Notes under the pieces: model-generated | Databases searched by the model: none | What the model saw: only the letters and a program-made list of their open reading frames with translations | Told to the model about the DNA's origin: nothing | Assembly: GCA_954871525.1 (NCBI GenBank) | Contig: OX940872.1 | Location: 6,843,180 to 6,907,179, forward strand | DNA from: Parietaria judaica | Lineage: Eukaryota; Streptophyta; Magnoliopsida; Rosales; Urticaceae | Direction of reading: 5' to 3' | Length of the DNA: 64,000 nucleotides | Made by a program: the position numbers and the translations under genes | Shown here: one piece after another, positions 22,340-35,500 of the stretch | How positions within the stretch are numbered: the first letter of the stretch is position 1 | How the letters are laid out: every line of letters starts with the position of its first letter

Positions 22340-23315
22340 TTCTTCTTCTCTGGGAAAACAAACTCAAAACTGTCTTGTCTTTCTCTTGTTATAGAGATGG
22401 AGTTGAAAAGAAGAGCTAACACAAGGACAAAACCCAGTTGTTACATATTTGTTTGCTAAGCTTCATGATAGGGATAAAGTTGATTCATTGAAATTCTTTT
22501 TTTTTTTTTTTGCCAATTATAGTGTTAGATCATATTATCTGGATCGAAAATCGGTATTTTGAACTACTTTAATTTCGACTATAAACTTAGTACCGGTGCG
22601 AGCTTTTGTAAAATTTAATTTTATACTAAACCGAAAAATATTGTTTTATAAGAAGTAATGTGTGTTAGTTTGAACTTTGAACCAATCCCAGCTCTAAAAA
22701 TTAGGACCGGTTAGTATCGGTTCCCAATTTCATCTAAAACCGTACTAAATTTTAAATTAGCTCGGTAAGAAACGGTAGTCATCCATCTCGCGACTATGTA
22801 TGTTCCAATTTTTTTAACTGAACCCTTACTTATGAGTTCACGGCGACGCTCTTTCTAGGCGGATCGCCATGAGCCTCACAGAGTAAGGTCAACGAACCGG
22901 GTACGTTGCAGATATTTGACAAAAACAAACGTGTCGTTTCATCGGAAAAGGCGAAGACTGCATGTTGTTCTATCTGAAAAATATTCGTAAATAAAACGAC
23001 ATGTTCTTGTTCTTTGTCAGTTCTCTTTAGATAATGTTTTTTTAGCAGGAAACGACATGCACTGAACTCAGCATTTAAATTTACTCCATTTTAGAGATCT
23101 ACACAAATCAACAAAGCTTTCATATTCGAATGACTTAAAATTTTTGAATGGCCTTTCAGTATTTTTGTAACAAGTTTAACTTTAAACGACCCCGAACCGT
23201 TCAATAACGGCTCTTATTTTCGTGGGAAAAACCGAGAGTTGGTAGAATCAGGCTTCAATTTAGCTGCTTCCATTGGTCTCCTTCCCAGCTGATAGTACTG
23301 AAAATATATGTCGAC
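22340..23315. other. Spacer between dioxygenase copies B and C
   Basis: It holds the former promoter of copy B and the 3' flank of copy C. Several AACGACATG or GTCGTTT motifs occur at about 22930, 22997 and 23051. 23250-23315 is the now untranslated tail of copy C. Confidence 0.5.
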
Positions 23316-24537
23316 CTAATTCTTGACCGTCCGGTACAATCTGGGCCGCGACTGGTCGATCAGTTCTTCAAAGGGTCCGATGTCGTTTTCAGAACCCGGG
23401 ATATAGAACACCGCCAATGAAATCCTCTCGCGTTCGGAATTTGTCACCACCCTGTGAACTGGGCTCTTGAAATTCCCGTTGCTTGATATCTGCGAATTTG
23501 GACCCAGAACGTTAAAATCAAGAGAAAATGTTTTTCATTACTGACTTAACATACACGAAATATACCTCTGCTTGATCGCCAACGTTGACGAGAAGGGCCT
23601 CGGGCACGATCGGTGCCCTGAACCACTGATCGTCTCTCATGAACTGCAGACCTTCCACGGCTTCATCCTGCAAGAGAACGGTTATTCCCACCCCGTCAGC
23701 GTGAGCCTTGGTCCCGAGAACAAGGTCCGGGCGAGGGCATTTCGGGTAGAAGTTGAACCTCGCGTGCATTTTCGATCCCTCCCCGTACTGCTCCAAAAAC
23801 CGGTTCTCTTCAAGGCCCAACGACCTCGCCATCGCCTTGAGAACGCCCTCGCTCGCTGATCTCACCTTTTGCGTGTAGTCGTGCACAATCGACCTACAAG
23901 CTTACTCATTTTCAGCAAGCATGTCGTCCACGAGATCGAAACTTAAGAATTTTTCGACAAACTATACCGAAAAGCTTCGGGATTTTGCGGCCAAAACTTG
24001 AGCTTCCTCTGCTCTTCGGGGTGTACAGCGAGGTAGAGCCGGTCGTTCCAGTCGAGCTTTTGCTGCTCCGAAAGAACCATGTCATTGCCGTAACCTTCAA
24101 TGTCGTTATCGTCTCTCGAGTAGTTCCGCTTCTCGTCCGACGGAAGGTGAAAGAAGCGCTTCGTGACGTCACGCACTTGGTTCAGAAATTCCAGACTCAT
24201 GCCATGGTTTATCAGCTGAAACAAATCAAATTTATTAGACCATATTGCTAATCCTAGTATCAAATTTATAAATAAATATTGCATAAAACTAAAGATCTTT
24301 GCTCCAATACAGCTTTAATGAACGGAAAATTGTGACCTGAAAGCAGCCCCAAGTGGCAAGAGCAGAGTTAAGCTTCTGAAGCTCTGTGGGTGAAGAAGCA
24401 AGAAGGGCAAGATCTATGGATGGGATGTCCATTAATGGAGCATTTGGAGCTCCACTGTCGTGCCCATCTCTCTGGTTGTGGACGTACTTTTCTGGGATTT
24501 CCTCTCCTTTCGAAGCAGCCATGTCTTTCGTTGCCAT
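23316..24537 (-). CDS. 2-oxoglutarate/Fe(II)-dependent dioxygenase, copy C (SRG1-like, C-terminally shortened)
   Basis: Four exons join in frame: 24537-24337, 24215-23968, 23893-23566 and 23489-23316, all with GT-AG introns, giving 316 residues. Landmarks: N-terminal MDIPSIDLALLAS; LINHGMSLEF; NFYPKCPRPDLVLG; the Fe ligands H and D in THE SEGMENT TKAHADGVGIT; the distal His in KSPVHRVVTN; and the 2OG-binding Arg/Ser in ERERISLAVF. The frame ends at a TAG (23316-23318) where copy B has a Tyr codon in VKNYVDIYF. About 25-30 more residues (VDIYFQYYQLGRRPMEA...) remain readable beyond it, so the protein lacks its last helix. It may still be active, because all catalytic residues precede the stop, or it may be an early pseudogene. 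The substrate is unknown; the family makes or modifies specialised metabolites and hormones. Confidence 0.78.
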
Positions 24538-24811
24538 TGCCTTTGATTGTGATTGAGATTGTGAAGAAGTGAAATTGGATCTTCTTCTTGTCTGAGTAAG
24601 GAGAAGACGAATACCAAAAAGTCAAACACAAGTTTTGACTTCTCTTGTGTTTAGTTTAGGAAGTGTCTAGAGAGAAGCAAGTGCTGAGTTTTCTGATGAG
24701 ATTTTCAAGAAAATATTATATTAAAGTTTCTGTTTCAAGCCTATCGTCATGCTCATAGAATTAGTATTTATTTGTTTTGTTGTCTAACTCTAATCAAGAT
24801 ATTAGAAGATA

Positions 24812-24846
<35 letters not shown>

Positions 24847-25860
24847 ATTTCATTCACGGATGATTTAAAAATCAGCATAAAATATAGCGGTATTGACCGT
24901 TGATGTTATTAAATTTTCCGAATATTCATCGGCATGCCCGTCGAAAATCTTTTTTCGAGGATATGCGAAGCGATATATCCATCGACATACTTATCGAGAT
25001 ACCCATCGACAAGCAATATATCCGTAGAATGAAAAGTGTGAAACGACATCGGCAAACGGTATTTAAAACCTTGCTTGTTGGTACTTGGGATACTGCTTGT
25101 TCCTTGGTGGAGTATTTTATGAATAATAGATCAAATATCGCATTTTTGATTTTTTTTAAAAAAGTCATATTTATAATATGTTTAGTATTTGGTTGCGGAT
25201 GAATTAACATTTTAATTGTATTTATCGTTTTAAAGACTATAATTAAAATTAAAAAAATTGCACGTATAAACGTGTATGCACACGTGAGTTGTTTGATGAT
25301 ATTTTCTTTAATTCTATTATTCATTTTAATTTTGTTAGACTTACTTTAAATATTTTTAAGCAAGTAGAATAATTGATTTCTTCAAAAAAAAATTCTCATA
25401 TTCTCATGGCCTATTGCGCGCCTGCGCCTAGCAGGACGCGCGCCCACGAGACATATTACGCGTAATAATACGTCATTTTTCAACTTCAACACTTATCTCA
25501 TCCCGTAATTAATTTACAAAAATATCTTCAACTAGGTCGTGTAATGCAAATAAATGAGCAAAAAGTATTTAAGCAAAAAATTAAAATCCAAAAAGCAAAC
25601 TGCACAAACATACAAAATTCAAGGGCATTTCAGTACTCTTTTTCAAACTATGGGTTAAGTTTTGGAAGGAAATGAAAGTAGAGGACCCACAGGGAAAATC
25701 TCTCGTATATGCCTGTAGGGCCCACATATTACACGGAATTGAGTTCGTGACAAATACAGAGCCACAGAACTTTCACTTCGTCGTCTTCAACCTTTCTCGG
25801 CACCCAAACAACCAACCAGACAAGCCCAGGGAGACCCCAAGAACACGCCTCTTCCCTCCC
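24538..25860. other. Divergent intergenic region
   Basis: This separates the minus-strand dioxygenase C from the plus-strand transporter, so both promoters should lie here. It contains a TA microsatellite and, at about 25415-25460, a small GC-rich patch with several GCGCGC steps. The open frame running into the transporter start from 25672 has no family motif before 25861 and is probably 5' UTR. Confidence 0.5.
24814..24843. repeat. (TA)n microsatellite
   Basis: About fifteen TA units upstream of dioxygenase C. Confidence 0.9.
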
Positions 25861-26394
25861 ATGGAGACCCTCGCCATCAGAGCAGAGAGCCTGCTCTTCC
25901 TCTCCCCCTCCCGCCGGAACGCCGCGCCGGAGCTCCGCTCCCGCCGATTGAGTCCCTTCTGCTTGAAGTCCCGGTCAGGAGTTAGGGTTTCGTGCAGCGT
26001 CCGGGAGAATCAGAAGCTCAGCGACGTCCCGAGCGTCGATTCCGGAGCTATCAACGGAGTTCAGGTCACGAAGCCGGAGCTCGAGCGGAGAGGAGTCGAG
26101 GAACCGGGGTTCAGCTGGAATTGGCCGCCATGGAAGGACCTTCCTCAGAGGTACAAGCTCATAGGCACGACCTCGCTTGCGTTCATCGTGTGTAACATGG
26201 ATAAGGTTAGTTTATTCACTCAATTTCCATTGAAATATAGCGAATCACGTTAACGATTCTTGCCATTTTTGGACTTAGATTCTCATAAGGAGCTTAATTA
26301 ATATATTATCAATTAATAATGTCTTAAATAGTATGGTCCAAATTACGGTATTAAGCCCTTTAATGACTTCTAAAGATTAGGAAATTGAGCCACT

Positions 26395-26439
<45 letters not shown>

Positions 26440-29400
26440 AGACTATGGTTTTAGAAAGTAAATCATTGATGCTTAAATGATACCTTTTTTTGGACTTAAA
26501 TGATACTTAAATGGGCTTCTATTCAATAAATTATCCATAACAATATACAAATTTTAGAATAAATTTGTGGATATATATATTTTTTTTAAAATTAAAGTCT
26601 AAAATATCTTATTTTTTAGCTTATAGAAGTTAGAATAAAATCGGATATGTCTCCCCTTTTTAATTTTTTCTTGCTAAAATGGTAGAATGTGATTTTGTCT
26701 TTGCTATTGAATGGGCAGGTGAACTTGAGCGTTGCTATAATTCCGATGTCGCATCAGTTCGGGTGGAATTCATCGACGGCGGGACTTGTTCAGTCTTCCT
26801 TCTTTTGGGGCTACGCGTTGAGTCAGTTGCCAGGCGGCTGGCTTGCCAAGATTTTCGGTGGCAGGTTTCTCTATAATTCTCCCAATTGGCTTAAAATTCC
26901 CCGTCTATAAAGTACTCATTGCCGGAGATCGCTGTTGGGCTATCGGACATTGACACCGTATTTACTCAGTTTAGAGAATCGCAGGCTATATCTTACGTAT
27001 GAGATGCCCCTGTTGAACTTGTCGAATTAAGTCTTAGTTTGTCTGCTGAACTTCTCTTTTTGTCTCAATTTGCCCACTGAATTTTTACTGTCTCGGTTTG
27101 CCCGCTGATTTTTATTTTTGTATCAATTTGCGCACTTAATTTGTCGCTTTGAACTTCTCTTATCCGTTTGCCTCCTGAGCTTGTAATTTTCAGTAGTTTA
27201 CTTCCTCTCTATTACAAATATATAATGATTTCTGTTTAAGCTTAAACGATGTAAACTTTGTTCGAATTGTAGTACTTTCGAATCGTTTGTGTCCTTGAAT
27301 CTATAGTATGTAAAACACTCATGGCTTAAATTTAACGGCAACCGTCGTGTATTTACTGGAGGGGGTAACTGCTACAGTTTACAAATTCATAGGTCAAACT
27401 GATAAAAAAAATAAAAAATCAAGGAGCAAAATTAAGACAATGTTTAAACTTCAGGCATTTCATTAATCAATAACAATGGGTACTGGGACAATCTAGTGCT
27501 GATGTATTTGTAATAATCTTCTTTCTTATGCAGGAGAGTTCTTGAGTTTGGTGTTTTGGCTTGGTCGTTGTCCACGGCTCTCGTTCCTTCTGTTGCCGGA
27601 TATATGCCTACCTTAATACTGTCAAGGATTTTGGTAATATTTTCATGCCCTACCTTAATTTCTCTTAGCTATAGCTGCTAATCCAGCATGGTTTGGTTAG
27701 TGTAAATGTACTTGAATTTTTGCACGTTTATTTCGAACTGCATGCACATCTGAATATATAGATATCCCAACCGACTGAGAAAATGAATAAGAACATTATA
27801 GAATATCTAGAATTAATGAGAGCATATAGGATATCTAGAGTTAATCAGAATTAATTGTAGAATATTTAAAAAGATTAAAATGATTAACTGAATAATTTTT
27901 TTTCAGATTCTAAGTGATAAATCGTGAAACACTGTGCTGTTTGTTTGTTTTTAATCATGTTTTAAAAAATTCTGAAATTACACATACTGAGGCCTCCATT
28001 TCTGTTCTGTGTTAGGTAGGAATAGGAGAAGGGGTCTCCCCGTCTGCTGCAACCGACCTAATTGCCAGGCATGTATGATCTAATGTTGAATTATATTGAT
28101 TTAGTTGCTCCAAAATTAATATATCTAATTTTATTGTACTTAGTTCATTTTGTTATTTATATAGTTTCTTAACTCGAAAGGATTAATTTGTGTATATATT
28201 TATCCCAACTCTTTAATAAAAAATATCAAAGCAATTTTTATTCCCAAAACTCAACATACATAATTGCTGATAAGGTCTTCAATTGCACGTTAGGGTTTAG
28301 CTGTATGACTAGTGGGTCACGATTTCTGCTATTGTTAATTTGTATTCATGCCAGTCTCTAATCTTTCATATTTTCTATACAGAACAATACCTTTGGAAGA
28401 GCGTTCACGAGCTGTCGCGTTTGTTTTTGGCGGTTTAAGTGTTGGAAGTGTTATGGGGTATGTTTTATTGATAAGAATTCATTAGTGTAGTAAACCGGAA
28501 ATTGGAAGTGCATATTATTTCACCATATTCTAAGTCCTCATCGATGCTCTAACTAGTAGAATGCTCAGTCCTTAATTATTTTTTTCCTCCTGTTAATATT
28601 TAAATAAACATACTTGCAGGCTTCTCTTGGCCCCTCCACTGATACAAAGCCTTGGTTGGGAATCCGTATTTTACATTTTTGGCCTTTTGGGAGTTGGCTG
28701 GTAAGAGTTGTTTCTACTCAGAAACTGAGCTAAACTGAATAGCCAAAAAATTATTTTCATAGATCATCTTTTCTGAACTATTTCTGCTCTTTACTATTTT
28801 AAACGCAACTTGTATTGCTTATCCGGTCCATTACTCGTGAAGGTACATTGGGTTTCAATTCTTGGAAGAAGAAAAGGTTTCACCGGCCGCTGAGTCCGTT
28901 TCTAGTGAGTACTTTATAGCTGTGCTGTGATTTTGTGTGGAGATACTTTCGGTCTCTCTTTCTAGTCCTTCTGCAGCAATCATTTTTCTCTATTTCGCCT
29001 TGAATTTTATTATCTGGGTATTTCGGTGCAAATTGTCAACCTTTGTTCAAAACTTCGATCCATAATATTTGCTCATTAATTATCACACTTAAATACACCA
29101 TTGAATGTTTTTTGCTTCTTGATTTGATTATGTAGGTTCCCCGACTATACACGTGGAGAAAACGTCAAATAATTCTCTGAAAGACTTGGGTGAGTCACTG
29201 AAGGTAAGCCGTGTTTTGTCAGAATTTGAACTTAATTTTAGCAACGCAATGCTCATATTATATTATGGATTTTTCTTTACTCTTTACAATTACAAAGAGT
29301 AATCTGCACCTACATTAAGAATATATTTCAATGCGATACTTTTTTATTATTTATTTATCGGGTTTGTTAGGATGTGCCATGGAAGGAATTTTTTCGAACT

Positions 29401-29547
29401 CCAGCAGTATGGGCTATGATATATGCACATTTTTGTGGAAGTTGGGGTCACTATACCTGCCTTTCATGGCTTCCTACTTATTTCAGGTAATAATTGAGAC
29501 AATATATCAGTATGAATTAGGACTACAAAAATACATTTTTCATTTAT

Positions 29548-29584
<37 letters not shown>

Positions 29585-31528
29585 GTTCTGATTTTTTTTT
29601 TCAATCTCGGTAAAACTTATTAAAAGGGAAGTATGATATTTTTATGCTGTCAAACATTGCCGTGTATTCAATATTTTTCAATTTGCATCCGATACAGGCT
29701 TAGTCTACCATATTGCTGTAAGATGGTTGCCTCTAATAAGTTTTTACTTTTAAAACAGATTTCATGTTATTCATTCGATATGTGAACAAGAAAAAGCATT
29801 TAATCTTTAGATATCGCAACATATATAAATAAAGGAAGGAACAGTTAAATTCAATCGCGAATACAATAGAAAGTTTTCCTAAAACTAAGTCTTAATTATT
29901 GATATTTAATCGCTACTAGAATTGATTTCTTCTGCTGAATTCTGTGCAGTGAGGAGTTAGACCTGAACTTGACAGAAGCTGCGTGGGTAAGTAAAAAAAG
30001 TTGACCTTTCTTATCTACATATTTCCTTTATCGTTAAGTCAGTAGATTCTTTCTTTTTCATCTTTTGTTGGACTAGATTTATTATACCAAAACAGAGTTC
30101 ATGAAGTTTTGTTGGGAGTGAGATAAATGCAAGTTTCAAGAGGCAAAGTACACCATTAAACAAAATTCAAGGGGGAATATTGCCACTACTTAAAATATAA
30201 TATTACACAAAAATAGGACTCGAGTGAATGGCCATTCGTCTGCTTGATATATTCGTCACATTAGGAAAGATCTGTGAATTACAATATCTCAATATCAAAT
30301 ACGTATATGGAGCGCGTATAATGATCATTTGAATTTAAGAATTCATTTTCTCACCGTCTCATGCAGGTTGCCATTCTTCCTCCATTGGCTTCGGTTTTTG
30401 TGACTAACATTGCAGCACAAGTTGCCGACAACTTGATTGCAAATGGCGTTGAAACCACAACGGTAAAACAATCATGCCCTTATCTTTGAGAAGTCACCTA
30501 ACTAATTTGATGCTATTCTAATTTCTGACTGTAAAATTATAGGAAGTTAGATATGAATTAGTTACTTCAGTCAATTATACAGGGAATTTGTATTTACTTA
30601 CTGTAGTTTCTACTAAGATACTTTCTTAATTTAGACAACTAGTGTTTTTGTAGATAATTATCCGTAATATATGTTTGTTCAGGTACGAAAAATTTGCCAA
30701 ACAATTGGGTTTTTGGCCCCGGCAGTGTGTATGACTCTTTCCTCAGTGGATCTGGGATTGCCTCCGTGGGAAGTTGTCGGGATTCTCACAGGTGGCTTAG
30801 CGCTCTCAAGCTTTGCCTTGTCAGGTTGTTGAACACTTCGAATCTGATCCTTTAATTTTGAATATTATAAACAGAAATTAATATTGTTGTGTCTGCTAAT
30901 TATTAACGCAACACCGAATCTTCACAGGACTTTATTGCACTCATCAAGATATCTCGCCCGAGTATGCCAGTATACTTTTGGTATGAACACCCAAGAACCT
31001 TGTTCAAACTAGCTGATGTTCCATTAAGACTTTTAACTATAACTAATTGAATAATATCTTTTATCTCTGTCCTAGGTAATTAGGGGTATTTTGGGTTATT
31101 TGAGTTAAATAATTAGGAACTTATTCTCAAAGGAACAAATTTGATATATCCCTACGTCTTTAGGGAGAGCTCCGGTCGTGTTCCCGAAAGAAGAATCATT
31201 GCGTTTGTTGTAATAACAAACTTGTTGTGCAGGGTATTACCAACACGGTTGGGGCAGTTCCTGGAATAGTCGGGGTGGCTCTAACCGGCTATCTTCTAGA
31301 TTCAACTCATTCATGGAGTGTGAGTTTCACAAACTTTTTATACTATACATATACATATATATATATATAGTATGCATATTCTACAGTTCTTGTACTTCCT
31401 GCCTTACTTGAAATTGTGATTCGCAGTTGTCATTGTTTGCACCGTCGATATTCTTCTACCTGACGGGCACGGTGGTTTGGTTGGTATTTGCGAGCAGTAA
31501 GCCGCAGAGCTTTTCAAAAAGAGACTGA
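25861..31528 (+). CDS. PHT4;5: Plastid anion/phosphate transporter of the PHT4 family (PHT4;5-like, MFS)
   Basis: Fifteen exons join in frame to 520 residues: 25861-26205, 26719-26864, 27534-27633, 28016-28068, 28383-28457, 28620-28700, 28843-28904, 29136-29203, 29371-29486, 29950-29986, 30367-30462, 30683-30824, 30928-30980, 31233-31319, 31427-31528. The N-terminal ~85 residues are Ser/Arg-rich and look like a chloroplast transit peptide. Next comes the MFS core, with IVCNMDKVNLSVAIIPMSHQ, SSFFWGYALSQLPGGWLAK, GIGEGVSPSAATDLIAR, CGSWGHYTCLSWLPTYFS, YCTHQDISPEYASILLG and ITNTVGAVPGIVGVALTG. These fit probable anion transporter 6 (PHT4;5) best among Arabidopsis PHT4 members; the paralogue assignment is from memory. 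The intron after exon 4 starts with GC (28069) and the others with GT. The ATG at 25861 is chosen over the one at 25672 because the transit peptide starts there. It should move phosphate or organic anions across the plastid envelope. Confidence 0.88.
26397..26437. repeat. (TA)n microsatellite in intron 1 of the transporter
   Basis: About twenty TA units. Confidence 0.9.
29550..29581. repeat. (TA)n microsatellite in intron 9 of the transporter
   Basis: About sixteen TA units; polymorphic length is likely. Confidence 0.9.
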
Positions 31529-32574
31529 TCAATTTTTGGTAGGTTTGTCTCTGCAAATTAGTCACCATTTTTTGGATGTATAATAATAAATCCCAATTTA
31601 GCATATACATTAATATTAGGCTTTTGGTTGCTTAGAAGATTTACAGAGAAAGCACACAGGTATACCCAAATGTGGTCTTATAGGTGACATTCTTTACTAT
31701 TGTTGTCCTCTTCCTGTAACCACCAAAAATCGTATGTATCAAGTATATATATAGTAGTTTCAAAGCATTCCCAACGACACGGGTTTGCGTACATAAATAG
31801 GGCGCTCGTGTATGTATAACTGTTCGGGCATTGTAAAACCGGCACGGAAGTTTCTCTGTGAAGAATTATTAGTTTTTTTCTCTATAGCATTCTCTCGGAC
31901 AGTTCTCTTAAACTTTGTCTCTTTTTGTCTCCATATATATATTCACCCTATGATTTCATTTTAGTTCCTGTCTAAGTAAATATAAGTCGAATTTATTTTA
32001 AATGACAAATTGAGAAAAATATCATAATTTTAGGGGTTTCTATTCTAAAGAGTGTCGGAAATAAAAGAGCAACATTAAGAATTCGGTATCAGAAAAATGG
32101 AACTCAAACAAGATTTTTCAAGTCATTAATCTGTAAACACTGTTATACTGTATTGGTTATTTGAATATATTTACAGGCTGCTGCCAGGTGAGTCGGACAC
32201 AAATATCTTATATACTTTCGTCGGAAATTAATTTTGCAATTTCAGTAGGAGCGCATAATTACTTTCGCCTTGGGTTTTGAAAATTTCAAGCACGAGCATG
32301 TCTACCACTAGCTTCTACTAACCACCAACAATCGATTTCCGGGCAGGTACCTAGGCGGAAAACCGCGAGGAAAGGGAAGCGATGCAATAACTGATATGAC
32401 AAATTGATTTATATAAATAATTATGTGACGAGTTGAGGAGACCATAAATAAGTTTTGTCTACTCAACATATAACGAGAAAAGGTGGGGAAAATGCCTTAT
32501 TCTCTCTCCTAGTCCTACCTAAAACGTTGACTTATTAGCTTCTAGTCCATGAAGATGAGCCTCTTCACCAATCC
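31529..32574. other. Convergent intergenic region
   Basis: It holds the 3' UTRs of the plus-strand transporter and the minus-strand heparanase-like gene, which face each other. No further gene seen. Confidence 0.55.
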
Positions 32575-35500
32575 CTATTGGCACGCAGGCACCGTGAACT
32601 GCGGTATATGGGCGAACACGATCGAGTTTGGCCGCACCACGATCGGCATCGTCGACCGCACCTTCACCGGCTCCATCGCCGGGATATTCCCCGACGAATC
32701 CAGCATCAGCGCCTTCCCATTCAGGAGCATCGTCCGGCTGTGCAGATCGCCGCCCTGCGGGGTCAGGTGATACTCCTCTCTCTCTGTCGTCGCGCTCTGG
32801 AAGCGGGGGAACCTGAAGTGGCCGCGCCTGTCGTACATTCCGATCTCGGGGTGGTCGTAGGGGCTCCACGTTCCGTTGAAGTCCACTTCGGTCAGGACCG
32901 TGCCGGCGGTGTCGAGGTTGATCAGGAGGACGGTGATTCCTTTCTGGTTGGGGAAGATGAAGGCGAATCGGGTTGGGAAAAATTGGAGGGAAAATTGATT
33001 TGAATTGGTGAAAGATTGTGTTCGAAGCTTACGGATTGTTTGGCGCAGTGCGTGTAGGCGCGTATCTTCTTCGTTCCGGTAAAGCGCGTGGAGAGGGAGG
33101 TTCTTCCCATCACTTTCTGCCATAGGAGAGCGCTGCCATTAAGAGAAGACTGTTCAGAACTCAAGCACATTTTCTTGGTAACCAAATAGAGTTTTTATTA
33201 CACAGAAAATGTAGATATGATTCTAGTTTCGCTCAACGTTTAAGATTCCGTCTTCGATATTAAATCTGTGTTTCAATTTACTGGTTAATTGATGGGATTT
33301 TTTAAATAAATTCCGCGGACAAATTTTGAAAAATAAAAATGTTTACATCATATAAGTGTATGTTACAAATCAATTTATAGTATATTATAACTTTATTGAT
33401 ATTTGAACAATATTAAACCTAATAAGTAACATGGTATATAGTATCTATTTGTAATTAATATTTTTTTACTAATCGATAAATTCTTGAAAAACAATCGTTA
33501 AAGCAACGATATTTTATATAATTTATGAAGGATTGGTTGGTTTTTCGTCGAATTTTTATACACCGATGATTGTATAAAAAGATGGCGATTATAAGAGATA
33601 ATTTATTGATAGCCTCGATATAACTACAAACTAACGAGTTGTCCACGATAACTTCAAATTATGTTCTTTTACTAGGAACAGTGAAGTTTCGGAAAATTGC
33701 GATGAGCTTTAGACGTTACTAAATCGATTTCAGTTGGGTGTTATTGTGTTAATAGTCTGGATTTGGCACAATGTGTTTGAAATCTAAGACAGATGAGAAA
33801 AAACAGACCTGTAGTAATCCGGATTCGGGACAAATGTCTCTGTGTCGAGCAATCCGTAGTTTCCACCGATCAACGATTGTCTGCAATATGTTTTCGTGTC
33901 GAAAGCTGCTGACATACCGAGCTGATCCAAATACCTGTACATCGGCGATGTGTATAACGTTAATACACCGGTACAAGATTATAGTGAATGTTTCAAAAAA
34001 CAGGGTCATTCCAACATTACCAGAAACTATAAACGAATGCATTAGACGTGAGGTTTCGGCCGCTGTTGTAGGCCCCACCGGACTCTCCCACCCAAGAGAC
34101 CGCCGACGAGACCGAGCTCCTGAGGGTGTCGTGGAGGCTCTTGAACGTGTCAGCCTCTCCGTCAAGGTATGTAGCGTTCACAATCCTATCAGCCACGTGT
34201 GGATCGACCCCTAATGGTAAGAAATCCAAAACTCTCAAATCAAAATCCGGCTCATGAAGAAACAATCTTTTCGTGTTTGGAACTGTACAAAAATAAAATG
34301 GATATCGGCGGCATAAGTACCCGTAAAATAGTGTTTTGGGATAATCCCTTTGTTTGTTCGTCTCCCAGAAATGGAGCCACATAAATTTTAACCGTGGGTA
34401 CTCAAAACCGTGATAAACAAACAACGGGTACGTATAATTTCGTAGAAATTATATATACCTGGCCCGAGATCATAGATATGGTGAGTGATGACATCCATAG
34501 AATTGACAGCTTTGGCTAGGAATTCTCTGAACCAAGATTCCTCAAAGAAACCTCCAGGAGAAATGATCAATGGCTTTGGCTCAACTCCACTGTAAATCTT
34601 CTGCACAATGCTATGCAATGCATTTGTGTCAACCGCATATTGACTGGCTCCAACTTTTGTACCGACTCCAGTCCCGCACAGTTCGTTCCCTATTCCCCAA
34701 AAAGAAGACGTCAAAAACCCGAAAAGATTAGTGTTGAAAACGCCATATTTACTAGTAGTGAACGCTTTACATTTGTTGCAGCATTCTACAAATAATAAGC
34801 CGAATACTGCGTCTCAATTTTTTCGGGTAATATAGTTTTTTTAACCTTATTTACCGATTTGAAGAATATAACCGAATAAAACTGAGGAAAAGAGTTGCTC
34901 CTCACCTAGCTCCCAAGCGTAAATGTCGTATTTCTTTTCGACGGTGTAACGAATGAACGATTCAGCGTTCGAGTAATCCCAAGCCCCGGTTGAGGTATTA
35001 TCTTTCTGCAATGTTCTCCCAGCAAGAGCATTCAGCCCGAAAACAATCGTTGCCCTGAGAGTCAAACAGTGGGCTCAACACAACATACCGAAAAACCGAA
35101 TTCCGAGTTAACTGCTCAACACAGAACCGCGGATTTACCCGGTGGATTTGAAGAAGGAGTTGAGCTCATCCCATCTGCTCATGGGCAAACAACCCTCAGT
35201 GAAATCAAACATCATTGAGGTGTTCCTCACAAATGGTGTGCAAGGTTTCTTGTAGTCTGGTGTGCCATAATACAGCTTGTCTTGCAATGTCCCTCCTAAT
35301 CTCAGCTTCAATGGTGAAAATGCTGCCAAAAAAAATTACACAAAATAATTCATCAAAACATGCTTCTAGATTATTTATAATCAAGCTATTTTTTTACAAT
35401 GCTTCACACCTTTTATGGCATTTCCGAATATCTTGTTGTTCAAATCCTGCACAAATTAAGAAAAATAAAATAATCAACCATTATTATTATGACGTCATAT

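Noticed and set aside
25672..25860. In-frame extension of the PHT4;5-like first exon to an upstream ATG
   Set aside because: The 63 extra residues have no transit-peptide character or family similarity, while the ATG at 25861 starts a typical transit peptide.
32575..33123. Continuous 182-codon frame across the last intron of the heparanase-like gene
   Set aside because: The part before KGITVLLINLD has no family similarity, and splicing 33033 to 32943 joins the conserved AKQS and KGITV segments in frame.
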